Below are positions 8,540-17,108 of a stretch of 51,859 nt of DNA, one piece after another (within the stretch, counting starts at the first letter, position 1; each line of letters opens with the position of its first letter). The DNA is taken from the NCBI GenBank assembly GCA_026392115.1, contig JAPLCQ010000130.1:1-51859 (forward strand). Direction: 5' to 3'. The notes beneath the pieces were generated by a model. The model saw only the letters and a list, made by a program, of their open reading frames with translations. It had not been told where the DNA came from and searched no databases. A program made the position numbers and the translations under genes. This stretch comes from Armatimonadota bacterium (GTDB lineage Bacteria > Armatimonadota > Chthonomonadetes > Chthonomonadales > CAJBBX01).

Positions 8540-10538
8540 CGGCTCATGTCCGCGGCCCGGGGCGGCGCCGCGGGGCGGGACGCTGCACAGCGTCAACCCC
8601 ATACGCCTGCTGTTGTTCGGACGGCCCATCTCCACGGACAACAGCGACCACGCCCGACTGACCAAGCGGGTGGCCCTGCCCGTGTTCGCGTCGGACGCCA
8701 TCTCTTCGTCTGCCTACGCCACGCAGGAGATCCTGCTCGTGATCGGCGCCGCCGGGCTCTGGTCCACCAGCGCGGGCCTCTATCGGACGCTGCCGCTCTG
8801 GATCACGGCGGGCATCGTGGGCCTCCTTGCCGTGGTAGCGATCTCCTACTGGCAGACGATCTACGCCTACCCCTCGGGCGGCGGCTCGTATATCGTCAGC
8901 AAGGACAACCTCGGCGCCCTCGCCGGGCTGGTTGCGGGCGGCGCCCTGCTGGTGGACTACGTGCTCACGGTGGCGGTCTCCATCGCGTCCGGTGTGCAGA
9001 ACCTGCTGGACACACCGGTCATGGCCGGCCTGGCCAACAGCCAGGTTGCCGTCTGCCTGGCGTTCATCGGCATCATCTGCCTGGCGAACCTGCGCGGCCT
9101 GCGGGAATCCGGTACGGTCTTCGCGCCGCCGACCTACCTCTTCGTCACCATGGTTCTGCTGATGACCTTCCTGGGGTTCTTCGGCCCTGCGTTCGGATGG
9201 AAGCTCCACCCCGAGGCCGTGACCCGCTCGCTTCCGCCCGGCGCGTTCCAGCCCATGGGAAGCCTGGCGGGCCTGGCGCTGGTGGGCCTGGTCCTCAAGG
9301 CGTTCGCCGGCGGATGCGCGGCCATGACCGGTACCGAGGCCGTGAGCAACGGCATCCCGGCGTTCCGCGCCCCCGAGTCGCGCAACGCCTCCCGCACGCT
9401 GGCCGCCATGGCGATCATCCTGGGCGTGCTGTTCCTCTGCATCACCGGCCTCGCGGTGCGTTTGGGCGTCGTCTACGGCCATGCGGGCCACCACTACACC
9501 TCGCCTGCCGTCATCGACCAGCTTGCCGGCGCGGTCTTCGGCCGGGGCTCGGCGCTCTACTACGTGATGCAGGCGGCGACCGTGGGCATCCTCGTCCTCG
9601 CCGCCAACACGAGCTTCGCGGACTTCCCGCGGCTGGCGGCGATCCTCTCCCGCGACCGCTACCTGCCGCGGCAGCTCTCGAACCAGGGCGACAAGCTGGT
9701 CTTCTCCAACGGGATCGTCATCCTGGCCCTCTTCGCCGCCCTGCTCGTGGCCGTGTTCCACGGCAGCGTCGACCGACTGATCCCGCTCTACGCCGTCGGC
9801 GTCTTCACGGCCTTCACCATGTCCCAATCCGGCATGGTGCGGCACTGGATGAAGGAGCGCGGCGCGCGCTGGCGCGTGAAGGCCGCCATCAACGGGTTCG
9901 GCGCCCTCTGCACCGGCGTGGTGCTCCTGGTGATCGCGACGGAGAAGTTCCGCGAGGGCGCCTGGGTGGTGGTCATCCTCGTGCTGCTCATCATCTACGT
10001 CTTCCGGGGCATCAACCGGCACTACGAGTTCATGCGGTCGAGCCTGACCATCGCCACCGGCCTGCCCGAGCGGCGCACGGTGTGCAACACGGTGCTCCTG
10101 CCCGTGCCGAGCCTCCACCGGGGCATCTTCCCCGCCCTCGACTATGCCTTCGGGCTCAGCCCGGACTGCCGCGCCATCCACGTGGAGATCGACCCGGGCG
10201 AGGTCCCCCGGCTCATGCGCGAGTGGGAGGCCAACGTGGGCGACGAGGCGCCCCTGGTGATCCTTCAGTCGCCCTATCGCTCGTTCATCGGCCCGTTCAT
10301 GGCGTATGTGGACGAGGTGATCCGCGAACGGGAGGACCACACGGTCACGGTTGTGCTGCCCGAGTTGGCGCCGCTCCGCTGGTGGCACTCGCTGCTGCAC
10401 AACGCCAACGGCCCACTGATACGCTTCTACCTGTCGCAAAGGCCGGGCGTCGTGGTGGTGAACGTGCGCTACTTCCTCGACGACCGGCTCGTCCCGCCGT
10501 CGGATTCGATCAGCGCCGCGGGCCACTCTGCGCACTGA
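8529..10538 (+). CDS. APC-superfamily permease, KimA-like potassium importer
   Basis: 669 residues with about 12 transmembrane helices and a C-terminal cytoplasmic domain of about 160 residues. The N-terminal signature LTKRVALPVFASDAISSSAY followed by ATQEILLVIGAAG matches the KimA (YdaO) branch of the KUP-type transporters, which import K+ with protons; further family stretches are NTSFADFPRLAAILSRD and YLPRQLSNQGDKLVF. KimA proteins are near 600 residues, so length fits. Its start overlaps the response regulator by 11 bases, giving a kinase-regulator-transporter operon. Some relatives with this fold are annotated as amino acid permeases, so the K+ role is inferred from the branch signature and not shown. 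Its last 70 bases overlap the 3' end of the opposite-strand beta-helix gene. Confidence 0.85.
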   Translation: MPTNGSCPRPGAAPRGGTLHSVNPIRLLLFGRPISTDNSDHARLTKRVALPVFASDAISSSAYATQEILLVIGAAGLWSTSAGLYRTLPLWITAGIVGLLAVVAISYWQTIYAYPSGGGSYIVSKDNLGALAGLVAGGALLVDYVLTVAVSIASGVQNLLDTPVMAGLANSQVAVCLAFIGIICLANLRGLRESGTVFAPPTYLFVTMVLLMTFLGFFGPAFGWKLHPEAVTRSLPPGAFQPMGSLAGLALVGLVLKAFAGGCAAMTGTEAVSNGIPAFRAPESRNASRTLAAMAIILGVLFLCITGLAVRLGVVYGHAGHHYTSPAVIDQLAGAVFGRGSALYYVMQAATVGILVLAANTSFADFPRLAAILSRDRYLPRQLSNQGDKLVFSNGIVILALFAALLVAVFHGSVDRLIPLYAVGVFTAFTMSQSGMVRHWMKERGARWRVKAAINGFGALCTGVVLLVIATEKFREGAWVVVILVLLIIYVFRGINRHYEFMRSSLTIATGLPERRTVCNTVLLPVPSLHRGIFPALDYAFGLSPDCRAIHVEIDPGEVPRLMREWEANVGDEAPLVILQSPYRSFIGPFMAYVDEVIREREDHTVTVVLPELAPLRWWHSLLHNANGPLIRFYLSQRPGVVVVNVRYFLDDRLVPPSDSISAAGHSAH

Positions 10539-12487
10539 CCGGCGGCAGGTCCCGCGCCCAGCGCCTGTGCGGGCGAGCCGGGCTTGAGACGGAAATCGCC
10601 TCGTTCCGGGGCCACGAAGAGAGGGTCGGCTACCTGCGAGCCGGCGTCGTGGCCCCGGGCGCGCCACTGGTCCCAGGTCAGGTCGCCGAAGCGCAGTCCG
10701 TATCCCCCGGCGCTCCAGTAGAGGTTGCGCTCCATGGTGAACGCGCCGTCGGCCCACTCGCCGCCCAGCGGCAGGCCGCCGGAGCAGAGCACGACGTTGC
10801 GCTCGAACCGCAGCCCCGTACTCAGCTCCGCTCGGTGGCGCAGGATGTTGGGCTCGTCGGAGAGGGCGAACACGTTGCGCCGGACCACGTTGTCGCGTCC
10901 GTAGTGGAGGAAGAAGCCTGCGCTCGTGGTGCGATAGACCAGGTTGTCCTCCACCGCGATGCCGCTGCTTCCTTCGTCGAGGTAGATGCCCCAGCCGCCG
11001 CCCGCGCGCGAGCGCACGTCGTACACGCGGTTGCCCACGATGCGGGTGCCGGGCTGCATCCCGAGCGTGTAGATGCCGCCAAGGTCCGAGAGGCGCCCCT
11101 GCCCGATCCCGTGTACGCGGTTGCGGGCGATGAGGTTGTCGCGTGCCGCGCTGGGCTCGAAGCCCCACGACCAGCCCACGGAGATGCCGCTCTGCCAGGT
11201 ATCCGTCACCTCGCAGGCCTCGACGCGGTTGCCGCCGCTCTGGCCGATCCAGAGGCCCACGGCCGCCGGGAAGACGCGCCCGATGCCCCGCACCAGGCAC
11301 CGCTCGACGACGTGGCCGCCCGACTGGTCGAAGACATCCGGCCTGCGGCAGAACTCGCCGAGACGCGCGCCGCCCGCGCCCAGGTCCTCCATGCGGCACC
11401 GGTCAAGACGGCAGGCCCGGCAGCCGCGCCCCGCCTCAACGGCCCAGCCGCCCAGACCCGCGAACCGGCACCGGGCGAAGGCCACGCGCTCGGCGCCCGT
11501 CAGGATCACGGCCGCGGGCACGTCGAAAGCCGCCTGCACGTCGACATAGCCGTCGGCCAGAAGCCGCCAGTCGGCGCAGCGGAACTCCAGCCCCTCCAGC
11601 CGCACGTCATGCACCCGCCTGCCCGCGGCGGGGTCGCCGTCCACGCGCAGGAGCTCGGTGAGCGCCGGAGCCTCCACCAGGCATTCGCGGGGGTCCTCGC
11701 CGGGCAGGGGGATGATGCGGATCTCATGGGCCCCGGGGTCCGCGTACCACTCGCCGGGCGCGTCCAGGCATTCGGGGGCGTTCTCGACCCAGTATCGGGC
11801 GTCGCGTTCGCGGTTCGAGGGGCAGCACATGGCTGACAGGGTCACCCGCCGAGAGCCCGGATCCACGGCGCGGATCGGCATGCGGATCTCGGCCCAGACC
11901 TGCAGCGCCACCACTTCGGCGCGTCCCGTAGAGGCCCACTGAGGCAGGATGTCACCCGGTCGGTAGCGGAACGATGCGGCCCCGCCGCCCAGGCGCGCGC
12001 CGTTGGGCCCCCAGGTCCATGCGCCGTCGATGGGCCCGTCCACGGTGAGGTAGCCTTCGTTGGGCGTCCGTGCGCGGGTTCGGCGCCGGCCGTTGACGAA
12101 GAGCTGGTTCGCCTGCGCCAGTTCGGCCGGCAGCGGAGCGACCCACTCGCGGCCCCGCCGCCGCCACCCGGTGATGCGCCGCCCGCCGGTGATCTCTACC
12201 CGCGCGCCCTTCGCCGCCGCGATGACGGTCGGCGCCGACGCCGTGCCGGAGTCGTCGGGAGTGAGCCGCAGCGGCCTATGCAGCCGGTAGACCCCGTCCC
12301 GCATCTCGATCCGCAGCGCGCGCCGGGCGCTCGCTCCCTGCCGCAGCCGCCGCGCCTGCGCCAGAGCCGCCTCAAGCGAGGGCAGCCCGCCGCCGGGAGA
12401 GACCACGAGGCGGAGGGGCGTGGCGGCAGTGGACGGGGCGGGACTGAAACACGCGATAAGCACGCAGAGCAGTTGGGGCAAAGGCAT
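10469..12487 (-). CDS. Secreted right-handed parallel beta-helix protein, probable polysaccharide lyase or hydrolase
   Basis: 672 residues from an ATG at 12487. I prefer it to the longer frame from 12619 because it begins with a clean signal peptide (MPLPQLLCVLIACFSPAPST then AAT) and has GGGAGA upstream. The mature part opens with SPGGGLPSLEAALAQARRLR and a beta-helix edge. Short repeated coils with Asn/Gly turns follow (DNLIARNRVHGIG, GTRIVGNRVYDVRS, GIAVEDNLVYRTTSAG, RDNVVRRNVFALSDE), as in parallel beta-helix repeat proteins acting on pectin-like or other polysaccharides. No catalytic set can be assigned with certainty. It ends inside the permease gene of the opposite strand. It is divergent from the propeller glycosidase at 12622, with 134 bases between them for promoters. 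Confidence 0.85.
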   Translation of the reverse strand: MPLPQLLCVLIACFSPAPSTAATPLRLVVSPGGGLPSLEAALAQARRLRQGASARRALRIEMRDGVYRLHRPLRLTPDDSGTASAPTVIAAAKGARVEITGGRRITGWRRRGREWVAPLPAELAQANQLFVNGRRRTRARTPNEGYLTVDGPIDGAWTWGPNGARLGGGAASFRYRPGDILPQWASTGRAEVVALQVWAEIRMPIRAVDPGSRRVTLSAMCCPSNRERDARYWVENAPECLDAPGEWYADPGAHEIRIIPLPGEDPRECLVEAPALTELLRVDGDPAAGRRVHDVRLEGLEFRCADWRLLADGYVDVQAAFDVPAAVILTGAERVAFARCRFAGLGGWAVEAGRGCRACRLDRCRMEDLGAGGARLGEFCRRPDVFDQSGGHVVERCLVRGIGRVFPAAVGLWIGQSGGNRVEACEVTDTWQSGISVGWSWGFEPSAARDNLIARNRVHGIGQGRLSDLGGIYTLGMQPGTRIVGNRVYDVRSRAGGGWGIYLDEGSSGIAVEDNLVYRTTSAGFFLHYGRDNVVRRNVFALSDEPNILRHRAELSTGLRFERNVVLCSGGLPLGGEWADGAFTMERNLYWSAGGYGLRFGDLTWDQWRARGHDAGSQVADPLFVAPERGDFRLKPGSPAQALGAGPAAGQCAEWPAALIESDGGTSRSSRK

Positions 12488-12621
12488 CGGTCGTCTCCCT
12501 GACGCGCGGCGTATGGCCATGCCGAAGGGTACCGCCCTCAGCGTCTCCCTGAGTACGCGCGGGTAGGATAGTCTGAGCCGGCGAACATCATCGTCCGGCC
12601 GCAACTGCCACGGAGCCACCC

Positions 12622-13746
12622 ATGACCCAACAACCCGTTTCGTCCGCGTCCACCCCCAAGCCCGCCTTCTCCTGGGAGCGAGATATCGCGCCAGAGGAGG
12701 GTCCGCCCATCACGTTCCCCGAGGAGGTGCGCTGGGACCGGTGGGACCGCGACTTCGACGAGGCCGGCTACACTCCGCCGCCGTGGGCCATCGGGCCCTT
12801 CTCGAAGCACGCCGGCAACCCCGTCCTCGCCCCCACGGCGGGCGCCTGGGACTGCGGCCGCTTCGGCGGAGGCGTCCACAACGGCTCCATCCTACAGGTC
12901 GATGGACGCTTCGCGTACGTCTACCGCGGCGAGCGCGGGATGGAGCCGGGCGCCGTGCCGGGCATGGCCGGCGGATACATGTGCGACATCGGCCTGGCCT
13001 TCAGCGACGACGGCGTCGCCTTCACGAAGGAGACCGAGGCCAGTCCCTTCTTCCGCAAGGGCGAGGACTTCAAGTACAGCTTCGAGGACGTGAGCTGCGT
13101 GCGCTACGGCGGGCTCTACTACCTCTTCTGCAACCGGTGGTTCTGGCCCGACATGGAGAACCCGGCCACCAGCGGCGCCTTCGTGGCCACCTCGCCGGAC
13201 CTGCGCACGTGGACGAAGCACGGCCTCTGCTTCCCCGACGCCACGCGCATCCACCGGAACCCGGTCATCGTCCAGACACCCGAGAACGAGGCCGCGCGAC
13301 TGGGCCGCGGTTTCGTGATGTACCTGAACGAGGGCATCTACGCCACCAGCGACGACCTGATCCACTGGGAGGCGCACGACGTCGCCGACCCGTGGCCCGG
13401 CGGGGAGAACTGCTTCGCCGTGGTCGACTGGGACGAGCGGCGCCCGGACAACATCCTCGTCTTCACCGGCGGTCCCCATTCGGGCCACTTCTACGCGGTG
13501 GGCGAGGTGCTGGTGGACCGCAACCGGCCCGACCGCGCCCTGGAGTGGCTCCCCCGGCCCGTGCTGACCGCCGACCCGGCCATCCCGTGGGAGAACGGCC
13601 TCACCGCCGAAGCGCCCCACAGGCCCATCTCGCGCATGCTCGACTGCATCTTCTTCAACGGGCTGACGCGGCGCGACGGCAAGTGGCGGGCCTACTACGG
13701 CGGCAGCGAGGTCTACACCTGCCTGGCCACCGCCCCGGCGCGGTAA
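12622..13746 (+). CDS. Five-bladed beta-propeller glycosidase/phosphorylase (GH130/GH43-like)
   Basis: 374 residues, no signal peptide, so probably cytoplasmic. Blade motifs typical of the GH43/GH32/GH130 fold are seen: KHAGNPVLAPTAGAWDCGRF, DIGLAFSDDGVAFTKETEAS, FKYSFEDVSCVRYGGLYYLF and IYATSDDLIHWEAHDVADPW. The last blade, FNGLTRRDGKWRAYYGG, resembles GH130 mannosyl-phosphorylase relatives, but the family-defining phosphate-binding set is not obvious. The GGAG before the ATG fits the start. Substrate is unknown. It faces the GH29 gene convergently; the terminator-like hairpin at 13760-13793 separates them. Confidence 0.75.
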   Translation: MTQQPVSSASTPKPAFSWERDIAPEEGPPITFPEEVRWDRWDRDFDEAGYTPPPWAIGPFSKHAGNPVLAPTAGAWDCGRFGGGVHNGSILQVDGRFAYVYRGERGMEPGAVPGMAGGYMCDIGLAFSDDGVAFTKETEASPFFRKGEDFKYSFEDVSCVRYGGLYYLFCNRWFWPDMENPATSGAFVATSPDLRTWTKHGLCFPDATRIHRNPVIVQTPENEAARLGRGFVMYLNEGIYATSDDLIHWEAHDVADPWPGGENCFAVVDWDERRPDNILVFTGGPHSGHFYAVGEVLVDRNRPDRALEWLPRPVLTADPAIPWENGLTAEAPHRPISRMLDCIFFNGLTRRDGKWRAYYGGSEVYTCLATAPAR

Positions 13747-13759
13747 ACCTGTACCGAGC

Positions 13760-13793
13760 GCGTGGGCCCTGCCGCCTGATGCCGGGCCCACGC
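13760..13793. terminator. Bidirectional terminator-like hairpin between convergent genes
   Basis: GCGTGGGCCC (13760-13769) and GGGCCCACGC (13784-13793) form a perfect 10-bp stem with a 14-base loop, in the 55-base gap between the propeller glycosidase and the fucosidase. There is no T-run on either side, so termination strength is uncertain in this high-GC genome. Confidence 0.45.
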
Positions 13794-13801
13794 ACCCGGC
13801 C

Positions 13802-15271
13802 CTACGGCTCGACGAAGAGGCCCATCTCCGAGATGCAGGGGCAGACGGGCGACTTGGTGATCCGCAGCCGCACCTTCGTCGTCGTCACCGGCTTGGCGCG
13901 CACGAGGCGGCAGGAGCCGATGGCCGTGCCCTTGGCCAGTTCGACCCAGTCGGAGCCGTCCCAGGTATCGATGGCCCAGTCGTCCACACGCTGGCCCAGC
14001 GGCAGGTACTCGCGCAGCCGCACCACGCTGAAGGTGATGGGCTTGGCGAACTCCAGCACGGCGCTGGGCGTCGCGTCGCCGTCGTCGGTGGCCCAGTAGG
14101 TGTCGGCCTTGCCGTCGGTCAGGCTGCCGGGGCCGTACCGCTTCTCGCCGCCCCGTGCCGGGCCGACGCGCTTTGCGGCGCCCCTGGCCAGGTCGGTGGC
14201 GAAGATGCCCTTCAGGCGCTCGCCCAGGTCCTCCAGCGAGGCCCGGTCCGTCTCGTGGACGCGGCCGCGCCGGTCGGGCGGCACGTTGAGGAGCATGACC
14301 GATCCGTGCCCCGCGGAGCCGAAGTAGTGCGACACCAGCTCCGGGCCCGTCTTCACCCTGGCGTCCTCGGAGGCGTGGTAGAACCAGCCCGGACGGATGG
14401 AGAAGTCGGTCTCGGCGGGCATCCACCGTTCGCCGTTGCGCGTTCCGTGCCATAGGTCCCTGATGCCGACGCCCGGCGACGGCTTGCGGCCCGCTTCCTC
14501 GGCCACGGGGGTGATGGTGGACCAGCAGGGATCGCCGGCCCAGCCGGACTCCGTGCCCACCCAGCGGATGTCGGGACCCACGTCGCTGAAGATGACGATG
14601 TTGGGGTCGAGCTTGCGGATCAGCGCCCAGGTCGTGGGCCAGTCGTAGTAGCTGGTCGGGTCGATCTTCCGGGTCTCGCGGGCGCCGCCGTAGTAGCCGT
14701 CTCCGCCGTTCGCGCCGTCGTGCCAGACCTCCGACACCGGGCCGTAGGTGGTGATCAGCTCGCGGAGCTGGTTACGGTAGTACTCCACGTAGCCGGGAGA
14801 GCCGTAGTCGGCCCGGTTACGGTCCCAGGGCGAGAGGTAGATGCCGAACTTCAGCTTGTGCCGGCGGCAGGCGTCGCTGATCTCGCGGACCACGTCGCCC
14901 TTGCCGCCCTTCCAGGGGCTCTGCTCAACGGAGTGGTCGGTGAACTTGCTGGGCCAGAGGCAGAAGCCGTCATGGTGCTTGCAGACGAGCACGATCTGCT
15001 TCATGCCAGCCGCGGCGAAGGAGCTGACGATCTGCTCGGCGTCGAAGTCGGTCGGGTTGAAGACGCCCGGGCTCTCGTCGCCGAAGCCCCACTCCTTGTC
15101 GGTGAAGGTGTTGGTGGTGAAGTGGATGAAGCCGATGAACTCCATCTGCTGCCACCGGACCTGCGCGGCGCTGGGCAGGGCGCCATACGGCGCGGGGGCG
15201 GACGATGGACCGGCGGCGGGCAGGGTCATGGTAGGCAGCATGGCGGCGATCACTCCCAGTGCGGATATCAC
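13802..15271 (-). CDS. Alpha-L-fucosidase, GH29
   Basis: 489 residues with a hydrophobic secretion signal. The GH29 barrel has FIGFIHFTTNTFTDKEWGFG near residue 45 and the conserved KHHDGFCLWPSKFT (His99, His100, Asp101). The catalytic nucleophile is Asp185 in EVWHDGANG. A C-terminal discoidin-like module (about residues 370-489, ending CISEMGLFVEP) should bind sugar. The start is a GTG at 15271 with GGAG seven bases upstream. It removes terminal alpha-L-fucose from glycans. It lies 91 bases downstream of the sulfatase gene on the same strand; the pair is probably one operon, which suggests a sulfated fucose-containing substrate. The compact tryptophan-rich layout is closer to GH29 subfamily B (alpha-1,3/4-specific), but that is a guess. 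Confidence 0.92.
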   Translation of the reverse strand: MISALGVIAAMLPTMTLPAAGPSSAPAPYGALPSAAQVRWQQMEFIGFIHFTTNTFTDKEWGFGDESPGVFNPTDFDAEQIVSSFAAAGMKQIVLVCKHHDGFCLWPSKFTDHSVEQSPWKGGKGDVVREISDACRRHKLKFGIYLSPWDRNRADYGSPGYVEYYRNQLRELITTYGPVSEVWHDGANGGDGYYGGARETRKIDPTSYYDWPTTWALIRKLDPNIVIFSDVGPDIRWVGTESGWAGDPCWSTITPVAEEAGRKPSPGVGIRDLWHGTRNGERWMPAETDFSIRPGWFYHASEDARVKTGPELVSHYFGSAGHGSVMLLNVPPDRRGRVHETDRASLEDLGERLKGIFATDLARGAAKRVGPARGGEKRYGPGSLTDGKADTYWATDDGDATPSAVLEFAKPITFSVVRLREYLPLGQRVDDWAIDTWDGSDWVELAKGTAIGSCRLVRAKPVTTTKVRLRITKSPVCPCISEMGLFVEP

Positions 15272-15362
15272 TTTGGCGCTCCTGCGGGCGGCTCGCCGAT
15301 AGTCGGCGTCACGGCCCCTTCTTTACGGTACTCCATGATGCGGCGGCGCGGAACCTGCAAGG

Positions 15363-16901
15363 CTACGCCCGACCGCCGGGCAAGGGCACGGCGCGGCCGT
15401 CGGAGCGGCGGATGGACATCTGCGCCCCGCTCCGCTCCAGTTCGTGACGCAGCAGCTCGGCCATGCCCCGAGTCCGGCGAGGGTCCGCCGCCGAGAGGTC
15501 GCGGCTCTCGCCGATGTCATCGGCCAGGTTGAATAGTTCGTAGCGCGGCTCGGCATGGAAGTAGACGAGCTTCCAGTCGCCCGAGCGCACCGCGCTGTAG
15601 GGGTGGATGCCCGGCCCGGCCACGCCCCATACGTGGGGGTAGTGCCAGAGCAGGGGCCTGGTGGCGGGCAGGGAGCCCGTGCCGCGCAGGAGCGGCGCGA
15701 TGTCCCTGCCGTCGCCGGCCCGCACGGCGTCGGAGGCGCCACGCACGCCGGCTGCGCGCAGGAACGTGGCGAACAGGTCCTGCGTGATAACGGGCGTGTG
15801 GCGCCGCGTCCCCGCCGCCACTTTGCCCGGCCACCGCGCCAGCATGGGCACGCGGACGCCCCCCTCGTAGGCCGAACCCTTGCCGCTGTTGAGCGGGGCA
15901 TTGTGCGTGTGGGGCCGGCCGCCGCGCCCGTGGGCGGAGAGGCCGCCGTTGTCCGACGCGAAGACCACCAGCGTGTCGTCGGCAATGCCACGCCGGTCCA
16001 GCAGGTCGAGCAGGTCGCAGAGGCTCTTGTCCATGCCCTCCAGCAGGGAGGCGTACATGGCCTCGGTGCGATCGACGCCCGCACGGGTGTAGCGGCCCAT
16101 GAAGCGCTCGTCCGGCGCGAAGGGAACGTGGACGGCGTAGTGGGCCATGTTCAGGAAGAATGGCTTCCCATCCGCGACCGCCCCGTCCACCGCGGCGACG
16201 GCCTCCCGGGTGAGCGCCTCGGTGAGGAACGTGTCGGCGCCGATGTGCTTCTCCAGGCCCGGCACGTCCCAGGCTCGGTCCTTGTTCGGCAGGGCCCTGC
16301 CGTAGCCTTCGCGGGCCAGGTAGCTGCCCGGCGCGCCGGCGGCGTGACCCGCGATGTTCACGTCGAAACCCAGGTTCCTCGGCTCGGCGCCGGGCGTGCC
16401 AACGGCCCCAAAGTGGGCCTTGCCCACGTGGATGGTCCGGTAGCCCGCTCCGCGCAGCAGGGCCGGCAGGGCCGGCGCCGCACACGCGTGGGGCGTGTCC
16501 GCGCTGTTGCTGAGCCCGCCCAGGTTCCATTCAGGCGGAAGCAGGCCGGGGTGCGTGCCGGAGGTATCGGTGTCGGGGCGAAGGGTCCAGTTGCTGACGC
16601 GGGTGCGAGCCGGGCTCCAGCCCGTCATCAGGCTCACGCGGGTGGGGGTGCAGACGGGCCCCGCGGCGTAGGCATTGGTGAACGCCATCCCTCCGGCGGC
16701 CAGCCGCTCCATCCCCGGCGTGCGGTAGAGGCCGTTGAACGGCGTCTCGCGCTCCCAGAACGGCACGGAGGTGTCCTGCCAGCCCATGTCGTCCACCATG
16801 AAAAGAAGGATGTTGGGCCGCCGCAGCGGCGGCGCGCAGCCGCCCGCCGAGGCGCCGCCCAATGCGGCGGCGCCCGCCAGGATGAGTTCCCTACGGTTCA
16901 T
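15363..16901 (-). CDS. Type I sulfatase (S1 family arylsulfatase-like), exported
   Basis: 512 residues from the ATG at 16901, chosen because GGGAGG lies six bases upstream; a second in-frame ATG at 16907 abuts that site. The N-terminus MNRRELILAGAAALGGASAG has a twin-arginine-like pair, and Cys22 may be a lipidation site. Metal ligands Asp37-Asp38 sit in LLFMVDDMGWQD. The sulfatase signature is GPVCTPTRVSLMTG, with Cys84 (converted to formylglycine), Pro86 and Arg88, so a formylglycine-generating enzyme is needed from elsewhere. Later motifs FASDNGGLSAHG and KGSAYEGGVRVP complete the S1 active site. It removes sulfate esters from carbohydrates, probably the fucan acted on by the downstream fucosidase. 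The same frame stays open far upstream to 18599, but that stretch is antisense to the hybrid kinase. Confidence 0.92.
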   Translation of the reverse strand: MNRRELILAGAAALGGASAGGCAPPLRRPNILLFMVDDMGWQDTSVPFWERETPFNGLYRTPGMERLAAGGMAFTNAYAAGPVCTPTRVSLMTGWSPARTRVSNWTLRPDTDTSGTHPGLLPPEWNLGGLSNSADTPHACAAPALPALLRGAGYRTIHVGKAHFGAVGTPGAEPRNLGFDVNIAGHAAGAPGSYLAREGYGRALPNKDRAWDVPGLEKHIGADTFLTEALTREAVAAVDGAVADGKPFFLNMAHYAVHVPFAPDERFMGRYTRAGVDRTEAMYASLLEGMDKSLCDLLDLLDRRGIADDTLVVFASDNGGLSAHGRGGRPHTHNAPLNSGKGSAYEGGVRVPMLARWPGKVAAGTRRHTPVITQDLFATFLRAAGVRGASDAVRAGDGRDIAPLLRGTGSLPATRPLLWHYPHVWGVAGPGIHPYSAVRSGDWKLVYFHAEPRYELFNLADDIGESRDLSAADPRRTRGMAELLRHELERSGAQMSIRRSDGRAVPLPGGRA

Positions 16902-17108
16902 CGGCATCCTCCCGAGGCCCACCGGACGGCGGCTCCACGCTCCGCCCGGGCCGCCCGGTGCGCAAGACACAGCCGGATGGTACCTCGGACCACGCGCCGA
17001 GTCCTCCTCGGCGCCGCGCCGGCCCGCCCAACCTTGGGTACACTTCGGCCCGGATAGCTGCACCGCACCGCCGCCCGAAGCGGCCGGACCCAGTCCGCGA
17101 GGACCGAC

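Noticed and set aside
8544..11399. 951-codon minus-strand open frame and overlapping 1096-codon plus-strand frame (8546-11836)
   Set aside because: Both are by-products of high GC3 across the permease and beta-helix genes. Translations are rich in Arg, Gly, His and Ala with no motifs.
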